From Lachnospiraceae bacterium (GTDB taxonomy: Bacteria > Bacillota_A > Clostridia > Lachnospirales > Lachnospiraceae): 6,324 bases of DNA. Of the stretch, positions 1 through 5,224 are shown in pieces. The position numbers were made by a program, and so were the translations under genes. Below the pieces are notes generated by a model. The model did not search any database, had not been told where the DNA came from, and was given only the letters and a program-made list of their open reading frames with translations. Position 1 is the first letter of the stretch. Every line of letters begins with the position of its first letter. Location: assembly GCA_017464045.1 (NCBI GenBank), contig JAFUEG010000385.1:1-6324 (forward strand), in the 5' to 3' direction.

Positions 1-1
1 A

Positions 2-1555
2 TTTGCATACATAATTATAAAAAAAGAATTCAAGCGTTTTTACAGATTTTTAGCTGTTGGCATATCTGTAGCAGCATTTTGCCTTTTGGTATTGAATGGT
101 ATCTTGAGTATATATGGAAAAAATTTTAGTGTGTGGATTAAAAATTTTGTCAATGTATGCCTTTCTAATCAGAACTGGGGCTATGGTGTTTTGACAAATA
201 ATGATAATGAATTATGGAACTATATTATTTATCCGGTTATTTCAGTGATTGTTTATCTGATAATAAAAAAATGCGTCAGATTAACTTATGAACAGAACAT
301 GGTTTGTATTTATATATTACTTGCATTTTTATTCAATACTACCAGACTGGTTGTACGGCATTCTCTGATAGAAGATATAAACTATTTAAAGCAGTTTTTT
401 ATGCTTTTATATTTTATATCAGGGGTTTATGTAGTTGATAAAATATATATGTATTTCATTGGTAAAAAAATTAACATAACAGAGATTTTAAAAAAGGATA
501 AATTAAAGAATTTAGATAAAAAAGATATGCATCTTAAGGATTTAATAAGTCTGTTTGATGCTAAAGTCTTTGATATAGCTGTAACTTTGGCAGTAATAGC
601 TTTGGCATTAATGCTTGTCACTCATTTTATGAAATGTAATGAAAAAATAGGAGTAAATATAAAGTATTGTACGCAAAGCATAAAAACAAAATATGATGAT
701 AATATTCCTGAATTGCCGGAAGATGTTGATGAATTTTGCAAAATAGAAAATATGTTGCTGCATAAGGATGAGACTTTCCTTGATTTTTCTAATTCAACAG
801 AGTTGTACACTGTTTTGAAAAAAGAAAATCCTTTATATGTAAATCAAACTCCTGCATTAATTAATGGAGAGTATGGACAATTAGAAGCTATTTATGAGAT
901 AGAGCATTATAAAAATACTGTGCCGTTAGTTCTAATGCAAAATCAGATTAACGCACTGGATAAAGATGGTTATAAAGTTATAAAAGCAAATTCATCTGTA
1001 TTTAGTATCGATGGAATTTTTAATATGGACAGATATTACCTGTTGGCAGAATATATATATACGAATTATGAGCCTCTTTTTATAAGTGATTATAATGAGA
1101 TATGGTGTAAAAAAGACAGATGGGAAGAATACAGTAAAAAAATTGACCCTGATAATTTATTTGATTATAACAGTTCAAATATAAAATATATACATAGCTT
1201 AGGATTTATACCTTATATATGGGCAAATTTGGATAGTGTTGATATAGAAAAAAGTATACATAGCGAGAAAAGCCGATGTGTAATAGAAGATTTTGACGAG
1301 GTTGATAAATCATCAGGTAATTATTTGGTGTTTGAAATCAATTCAGATATGGAAGTAGACAATTTTGATGTAGCAGTGTCATATAAAAATGGTAATCAGG
1401 ATTTATTTTCTTTCAATCTGAAAGAAGGAAATAATTTTTATATTATCAGAATAAGCTCTTGTTATGACTGGTATATATCAGAAATAAACAATATTACAAT
1501 GCAAAAATCTTCCGTTGCTGAGCTGTTAAATATATATTGTACTATAGCAGAATAG
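2..1555 (+). CDS. Multi-pass membrane protein with large C-terminal extracytoplasmic domain, possible GT-C/GT39-like glycosyltransferase; 5' end missing
   Basis: Partial gene: the frame is open from base 2 to the TAG at 1553-1555, giving 517 visible residues. The first ATG/GTG/TTG-type codon that gives a long ORF is a TTG at 86, but it falls inside a hydrophobic helix and has no ribosome binding site, so the true start is upstream of the window. Hydrophobic segments lie at visible residues about 15-37, 71-90, 99-118, 131-153 and 189-210, with a Lys-rich cytoplasmic-type loop at about 154-185. From about residue 211 to the end the protein is soluble. Blocks such as FLDFSNSTELY, NPLYVNQTPALINGEY and DGIFNMDRYYLLAEYIYTNY recall, from memory, the C-terminal part of bacterial GT39-like membrane proteins that build surface polysaccharide. 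The last ~110 residues look beta-rich. The catalytic N-terminal half would be off the window, so the enzyme function is inference. The gene is more AT-rich than its neighbours and is separated from the next operon by a promoter. Confidence 0.75.
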   Translation, partial: FAYIIIKKEFKRFYRFLAVGISVAAFCLLVLNGILSIYGKNFSVWIKNFVNVCLSNQNWGYGVLTNNDNELWNYIIYPVISVIVYLIIKKCVRLTYEQNMVCIYILLAFLFNTTRLVVRHSLIEDINYLKQFFMLLYFISGVYVVDKIYMYFIGKKINITEILKKDKLKNLDKKDMHLKDLISLFDAKVFDIAVTLAVIALALMLVTHFMKCNEKIGVNIKYCTQSIKTKYDDNIPELPEDVDEFCKIENMLLHKDETFLDFSNSTELYTVLKKENPLYVNQTPALINGEYGQLEAIYEIEHYKNTVPLVLMQNQINALDKDGYKVIKANSSVFSIDGIFNMDRYYLLAEYIYTNYEPLFISDYNEIWCKKDRWEEYSKKIDPDNLFDYNSSNIKYIHSLGFIPYIWANLDSVDIEKSIHSEKSRCVIEDFDEVDKSSGNYLVFEINSDMEVDNFDVAVSYKNGNQDLFSFNLKEGNNFYIIRISSCYDWYISEINNITMQKSSVAELLNIYCTIAE

Positions 1556-1595
1556 ATTAGATTGGAATTTATAAACTACGGAGATTATAGCTCCC

Positions 1596-1615
1596 ACATA
1601 TCGTTGACATATCGT
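1596..1615. repeat. 9-bp tandem direct repeat (ACATATCGT x2, 11-bp period) overlapping the -35 box
   Basis: ACATATCGT occurs at 1596-1604 and again at 1607-1615, separated by two bases. The period of 11 bp is about one helical turn, and the -35 hexamer (1604-1609) lies across the junction of the copies. The placement would suit a repressor or activator binding the same DNA face twice, but no known operator is recognised. The repeat itself is certain; the regulatory role is inference. Confidence 0.55.
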
Positions 1616-1632
1616 GTGAAAATACTTATAAT
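1604..1632 (+). promoter_or_regulatory. Consensus sigma-A (sigma-70) promoter for the hydrolase-hemZ-hisS-aspS operon
   Basis: TTGACA at 1604-1609 and TATAAT at 1627-1632 are both perfect consensus hexamers with the optimal 17-bp spacer (1610-1626). No extended -10 TG is present. Transcription would be expected to start around 1638-1640 (GGA), giving a leader of about 40 nt before the ATG at 1680. All genes downstream are on the same strand with gaps of at most 15 nt, so this is the likely main operon promoter. The leader is far too short to hold a T-box. Confidence 0.85.
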
Positions 1633-1648
1633 CTAAAGGAAAATAAGA

Positions 1649-1660
1649 AGCCGAGAGGCT
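1649..1660 (+). promoter_or_regulatory. Small GNRA-tetraloop hairpin in the 5' leader
   Basis: AGCC-GAGA-GGCT forms a 4-bp stem with three G-C pairs closed by a GAGA (GNRA) loop. It lies about 10 nt after the predicted transcript start and 7 nt before the ribosome binding site (AAAGAGG, 1668-1674). It could stabilise the 5' end or keep the A/U-rich initiation region open. It has no T-run and is not a terminator. The short stem means it could also be chance. Confidence 0.35.
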
Positions 1661-1679
1661 AATAATTAAAGAGGTTTTT

Positions 1680-2321
1680 ATGGCAAATATAATTACAGTT
1701 ACAAATGTACTTGGTCCTTTGGCAACAAATTGTTATATGGTTGTTAATACTGATACGAGGCAGACTCTTATAGTCGACCCGGCTGATAAGGCGGATTTTA
1801 TAATAAAAAGATGTAAGGAACAGCAGTATAAGGTTGCCGGTATTTTGCTGACTCATGGACATTTTGACCATATAAGAGCGGTACCGGGACTTAAGAAGGA
1901 ATATCCGGATATCAAGGTGTATGCAGGTAAGGAAGAAGAGGATGTCCTTAAAAATGTCCATGTCAATATGACGGTTGATTTTCCGCCTGAGATGACATTG
2001 GATGCAGATGTTTATGTTGATGATAATGAGGTGCTTGAATTAATAGGTGCAAAGATAAAATGTCTTCATGTGCCGGGACATACCAAGGGCGGCATGTGTT
2101 ATTATTTTGAGGATAATAAGATAGTTTTTTCCGGCGATACACTTTTTGAAATGAGTGTCGGACGTTCGGATTTTCCGACCGGAAGCTGGGAAGACCTTAT
2201 TGAAAATATAAGTGCTAAGCTTCTTACACTCCCTGAGGATGTGGTTGTTTATTCCGGACATGGCGGAAAGACCACTATAGGAAGAGAAAAGAGAATGAAT
2301 CCGTTTTTTTCGGATTTTTAG
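1680..2321 (+). CDS. Metallo-beta-lactamase fold hydrolase, glyoxalase II-like (YcbL type)
   Basis: A 213-residue cytoplasmic protein, the usual length for the short, single-domain glyoxalase II-like (YcbL) branch of the metallo-beta-lactamase superfamily, which lacks the C-terminal helical substrate domain of true GloB. The metal-binding set is complete: T58-H-G-H-F-D-H64 (H59, H61, D63, H64), H134 in PGHT, bridging D153 in SGDT, and H194 in YSGHG. The family LFxxSVGRxDxPxG stretch is present at residues 155-168. Such proteins bind two metals (Zn or Fe) and hydrolyse thioesters or similar esters; the physiological substrate of this clade is not known. There is no signal peptide. The start is ATG 1680, preceded by AAAGAGG (1668-1674) with a rather short 5-nt spacing. 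It is first in the operon directly behind a consensus promoter. In many Clostridia this gene sits before hemZ and hisS, so the position is expected. The family call is firm; the substrate is unknown. Confidence 0.93.
   Translation: MANIITVTNVLGPLATNCYMVVNTDTRQTLIVDPADKADFIIKRCKEQQYKVAGILLTHGHFDHIRAVPGLKKEYPDIKVYAGKEEEDVLKNVHVNMTVDFPPEMTLDADVYVDDNEVLELIGAKIKCLHVPGHTKGGMCYYFEDNKIVFSGDTLFEMSVGRSDFPTGSWEDLIENISAKLLTLPEDVVVYSGHGGKTTIGREKRMNPFFSDF
2298..2319 (+). terminator. Weak terminator-like or attenuator hairpin at the hydrolase/hemZ junction
   Basis: AATCCG (2298-2303) and CGGATT (2311-2316) form a perfect 6-bp inverted repeat around a loop of seven T, followed by TTT up to the stop codon. 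A G-U pair could extend the stem by one. The element encodes the last residues of the hydrolase (NPFFSDF) and ends six bases before the hemZ GGAG. The stem is short and the T-run brief, so it may act as a partial terminator, an RNA processing or 3'-end protection site, or nothing. Full termination is unlikely because hemZ has no promoter of its own in the gap. Confidence 0.3.
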
Positions 2322-2324
2322 TTT

Positions 2325-2328
2325 GGAG
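2325..2328 (+). promoter_or_regulatory. hemZ: Ribosome binding site fixing the hemZ start
   Basis: GGAG lies 8 nt before the ATG at 2337. A nearer ATG at 2332 is only 3 nt away and opens a two-codon frame (ATG AAA TGA) whose TGA overlaps the 2337 ATG. The spacing therefore favours 2337 as the start of the 508-residue protein. Confidence 0.65.
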
Positions 2329-2336
2329 TATATGAA

Positions 2337-3863
2337 ATGATTTTGCTTAAGCAAAATGTACAGGATTACAATAATGATTTACGTTCCATGCTTATGGCGT
2401 TTTTTCCCGGAGAAAAAATCGAGGATTATGATAAAGCTATAAAACATGCTTTTGTTAATCAAAATGGCACAGATGAAGAAAAAGAACGATTGGTTTTATG
2501 GACCTTTTTTGAGGTTGAAAAGACATATCTTGCGTTGCTTGATAACCCGGATAAGTTGTTAGATGCTGATACTGTAATAAAAAATATTATAAAAAACGGC
2601 AGGGATAATACTGTTATTGCCGAGGGAGATTACAAGAACCGGAAAAGCTTCAGAAATCATTTGAAATTATCGGTTTACAGATTGTTATCCGAATATACGG
2701 GAAGAAAGCTTCCGTGGGGAGACTTAACCGGTGTCAGACCGACCAAGATTGCCATGAAGAAAATCCGCGAGGGTAAGACTCGTAATGAAGTAGTGGATTA
2801 TTATAAAGATACATATGATACCGATGGCAGTAAGGCAAAGCTTAGCTTTGATGTTGCGGACAAGGAGCTTAAGCTTATAAAAGATATTGACCTTAAAAAT
2901 TCTTACTGTTTATATGTAGGAATCCCGTTTTGTCCGAGCAGATGCCTTTACTGTTCGTTTACGGCTTATGCGATAGCACTGCATGATGATAAAGTGGACA
3001 GGTATATCGAAAGGCTTTGCGAAGAGATAACATATGTTGCAGAAAAGTATAAGGATAAGAGGCTTGTGTCGATTTATATGGGTGGCGGAACTCCAACCTC
3101 GATAAATTATGAGCAGATGGACAGGCTTCTTGCTCATATAGACAGTACCTTAATAAAAGCTGACAAGCTTCTTGAATATACGATAGAAGCAGGAAGACCT
3201 GACAGCATAACCAAAGAAAAACTTCTTGTTATGAAAAAGCATAATGTAACAAGGATTAGTATAAATCCTCAGACCATGAATGATGCAACACTTAAGACCA
3301 TAGGCCGTGCACATACGGTAGAGGATGTAGAGTATGCATTTTCTCTTGCGAGGGAGTGCGGTTTTGATAATATCAATATGGATCTTATCGCCGGTCTTCC
3401 GGGAGAAGATAAGCCTATGATGCAGCATACTCTTGACAAAGTAAAAGAACTAAAGCCGGAGAGTCTCACCGTTCATTCGCTTGCGATAAAAAGAGCAGCA
3501 AAGCTAAATGAAAAAATGGACGAGTATAAAGCGGATATCAATCATGATGTTGATGAAATGCTTGATATGGTATCAAGGACGGCGGCAGAGCTTAGTATGG
3601 AACCTTATTACCTTTACAGGCAGAAAAATATAGGCGGTAATCTTGAAAATGTCGGATACTCCGTACCGGGTAAGGAGTGCATATATAACGTGCTTATTAT
3701 GGAAGAGCTTACTGATATAATTGCTGTTGGAGCGGGTTCTTCTTCAAAGTATGTAATTAGGGACGAAAAGGACAATGTGATAAGGATTGACAGGTCAGAA
3801 AACTGTAAGTCGATTGATGATTATATAGACAGATTTGACGAGATGATAGACAGAAAGAGATAG
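2337..3863 (+). CDS. hemZ: HemZ, radical SAM coproporphyrinogen dehydrogenase family
   Basis: A 508-residue cytoplasmic radical SAM protein of the HemN/HemZ/HemW superfamily. The first ~185 residues form a HemZ-type N-terminal region that includes PWGDLTGVRPTKIAMKKI (126-143), which HemN and HemW lack. The radical SAM domain begins with GIPFCPSRCLYCSF, whose C199, C203 and C206 bind the 4Fe-4S cluster. S-adenosylmethionine-binding GGGTPTS (249-255) and EAGRPDS (284-290) follow, then the INMDLIAGLPGE segment (346-357). The C-terminal region carries the HemZ block PYYLYRQKNIGGNLENVGY (423-441). The family reaction is oxygen-independent oxidative decarboxylation of coproporphyrinogen III to protoporphyrinogen IX; B. 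subtilis hemZ has been tied genetically to anaerobic haem formation. In anaerobes without a haem pathway the real substrate may differ. It starts 15 nt after the hydrolase stop and ends 15 nt before hisS, so it is co-transcribed. The family call is firm, the reaction less so. Confidence 0.92.
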   Translation: MILLKQNVQDYNNDLRSMLMAFFPGEKIEDYDKAIKHAFVNQNGTDEEKERLVLWTFFEVEKTYLALLDNPDKLLDADTVIKNIIKNGRDNTVIAEGDYKNRKSFRNHLKLSVYRLLSEYTGRKLPWGDLTGVRPTKIAMKKIREGKTRNEVVDYYKDTYDTDGSKAKLSFDVADKELKLIKDIDLKNSYCLYVGIPFCPSRCLYCSFTAYAIALHDDKVDRYIERLCEEITYVAEKYKDKRLVSIYMGGGTPTSINYEQMDRLLAHIDSTLIKADKLLEYTIEAGRPDSITKEKLLVMKKHNVTRISINPQTMNDATLKTIGRAHTVEDVEYAFSLARECGFDNINMDLIAGLPGEDKPMMQHTLDKVKELKPESLTVHSLAIKRAAKLNEKMDEYKADINHDVDEMLDMVSRTAAELSMEPYYLYRQKNIGGNLENVGYSVPGKECIYNVLIMEELTDIIAVGAGSSSKYVIRDEKDNVIRIDRSENCKSIDDYIDRFDEMIDRKR

Positions 3864-3878
3864 TAGGAGGATAGATAA

Positions 3879-5222
3879 ATGGCTATGAAGAAGAAGCCTG
3901 TTACAGGCATGAAGGATATACTTCCTAAGGAGATGGCGATAAGGGATTATTGTATAGGACTTATTAAGGAGACCTACAAGACCTTTGGTTTTACCTCGGT
4001 TGAAACCCCTTGTGTGGAGCATATAGAAAACCTCTCCAGCAACCAGGGTGGAGAAAATGAAAAGCTTATATTTAAGATATTGAAAAGGGGCGACAAGCTT
4101 ACAGGCGCAGTAGATAAGCTTATTAAATCCGGAGCGGAGAGTGTACCTGATACAGATAAAGCGAAAGAATCAGATAAGGATAACGAAACAGGTTTGGATA
4201 TAGATGTCAGCACACTTTCAGACAGCGGACTTCGTTATGACCTGACACTTCCGTTATCAAGATATTATTCAAATAATGCCAACGATCTGCCGAGTCCTTT
4301 CAAGGCACTACAGATGGGAAATGTATGGCGTGCCGACAGGCCTCAGAGAGGCAGATACCGTCAGTTCATGCAGTGTGATATAGATATACTCGGAGAAGCA
4401 TCTATATTAGCTGAGATAGAGCTTATACTTGCTACCACAACCCTGCTTGGCAAGCTTGATTTTAAGAATTTTACTATAAGAATAAATGACAGAAGAATAC
4501 TTAAGGCTATGGCTGCTTATTCGGGATTTCCTGAAAGCGACTACGATACAGTATTTATCATACTTGATAAGATGGATAAGATCGGACTTGAAGGAGTTAA
4601 GGAAGAGCTTTTGGGCTGTGGATATTCAAGTGAAGCAGTGGATAAATACCTTAACTTATTTGATAAGGCAACAGGTGATATAGAGGGCGTAAGATTTATT
4701 AAGGAGGAGCTTGGCGATTACCTGGATAATGAAGTTTCAGATAATCTTGAAACTATAATAACCAGCGTGGAAAATGCCAAGGCGGCTGATTTTAAGATGA
4801 AGTTCGACCCGACACTTGTAAGAGGCATGTCTTACTATACCGGACCTATCTTTGAGATATCCATGGATGAGTACGGCGGCTCTGTAGGAGGCGGCGGACG
4901 TTATGATGAGATGATAGGAAAGTTCATCGGAACACCTACACCGGCCTGTGGTTTTTCAATCGGATTCGAGAGAATTATAATGCTCTTACTTGAAAATGAT
5001 TTCAAGGTTCCGGGAGAGGGTGAGAAAAAAGCATATCTTGTAGAAAAGGGTATGCCATCCGATAAGCTTCTTAAGATTCTTGAGAAGGCAAAGGAAGAAA
5101 GAGCAGCAGGAAAATCTGTCAATGTAGTTGTTATGAAGAAAAATAAAAAATTCCAGAAAGATCAGATGGCAGAGGAAGGCTATACAGAATTCGTGGAGTT
5201 TTTCAAGGATAAGGAGATTTAA
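3879..5222 (+). CDS. hisS: Histidyl-tRNA synthetase (HisRS), divergent 'LRYDLT' type
   Basis: A 447-residue class II aminoacyl-tRNA synthetase that charges tRNA-His. The N-terminal GMKDILPKE (10-18) and motif 1 region (about 37-50) lead into GLRYDLTLPLSRYY (117-130), motif 2 with RADRPQRGRYRQFMQCDIDILGE signatures (151-173), the histidine-specific loop RGMSYYTG (315-322, R315 matching the catalytic Arg of RGLDYYTG), the Gly-rich GGSVGGGGRYDEMIG (333-347), and motif 3 GFSIGFERI (358-366). The anticodon-binding domain (about 382-447) is shorter than usual. An acidic, low-complexity insertion lies at about 74-117. The LRYDLT and RADRPQ forms are nearer to eukaryotic and Bacteroidetes-like HisRS than to the E. 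coli LRPEGT form. ATG 3879 is chosen because AGGAGG (3865-3870) lies 8 nt before it; ATG 3885 would be 14 nt away. The TAA is followed within 2 nt by aspS, whose ribosome binding site is inside hisS, pointing to translational coupling. No T-box is present in the 15-nt gap upstream. Confidence 0.96.
   Translation: MAMKKKPVTGMKDILPKEMAIRDYCIGLIKETYKTFGFTSVETPCVEHIENLSSNQGGENEKLIFKILKRGDKLTGAVDKLIKSGAESVPDTDKAKESDKDNETGLDIDVSTLSDSGLRYDLTLPLSRYYSNNANDLPSPFKALQMGNVWRADRPQRGRYRQFMQCDIDILGEASILAEIELILATTTLLGKLDFKNFTIRINDRRILKAMAAYSGFPESDYDTVFIILDKMDKIGLEGVKEELLGCGYSSEAVDKYLNLFDKATGDIEGVRFIKEELGDYLDNEVSDNLETIITSVENAKAADFKMKFDPTLVRGMSYYTGPIFEISMDEYGGSVGGGGRYDEMIGKFIGTPTPACGFSIGFERIIMLLLENDFKVPGEGEKKAYLVEKGMPSDKLLKILEKAKEERAAGKSVNVVVMKKNKKFQKDQMAEEGYTEFVEFFKDKEI
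5211..5216 (+). promoter_or_regulatory. aspS: aspS ribosome binding site embedded in the hisS 3' end
   Basis: AAGGAG encodes the Lys-Glu near the end of hisS and lies 8 nt before the aspS ATG at 5225. The stop codon of hisS (5220-5222) falls between the site and the start, an arrangement that usually couples translation of the two genes. It also argues that the short C-terminus of HisRS is genuine. Confidence 0.8.
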
Positions 5223-5224
5223 AA

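Noticed and set aside
86..94. TTG start codon for the left-edge membrane protein
   Set aside because: The frame continues open to base 2 with a typical hydrophobic helix, and no ribosome binding site precedes the TTG; the gene is simply cut by the window edge.
1580..1594. GGAG/CTCC inverted repeat after the membrane gene as a terminator
   Set aside because: The stem is only 4 bp with a 7-nt loop and no T-run follows.
1582..1634. AGATTATA / TATAATCT inverted repeat spanning the promoter
   Set aside because: Eight AT-rich bases that include the -10 box; the left arm is upstream of the predicted transcript start, and chance matches are likely in such composition.
2836..2850. 15-bp palindrome CAAAGCT-T-AGCTTTG inside hemZ
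   Set aside because: It lies in the middle of the coding frame and is explained by the Lys-Leu-Ser-Phe codons; no regulatory context.
4486..4683. Small + strand frame and several minus-strand frames inside hisS, hemZ and the hydrolase gene
   Set aside because: They lie wholly in other frames of well-identified genes, lack ribosome binding sites and show no recognisable protein features.
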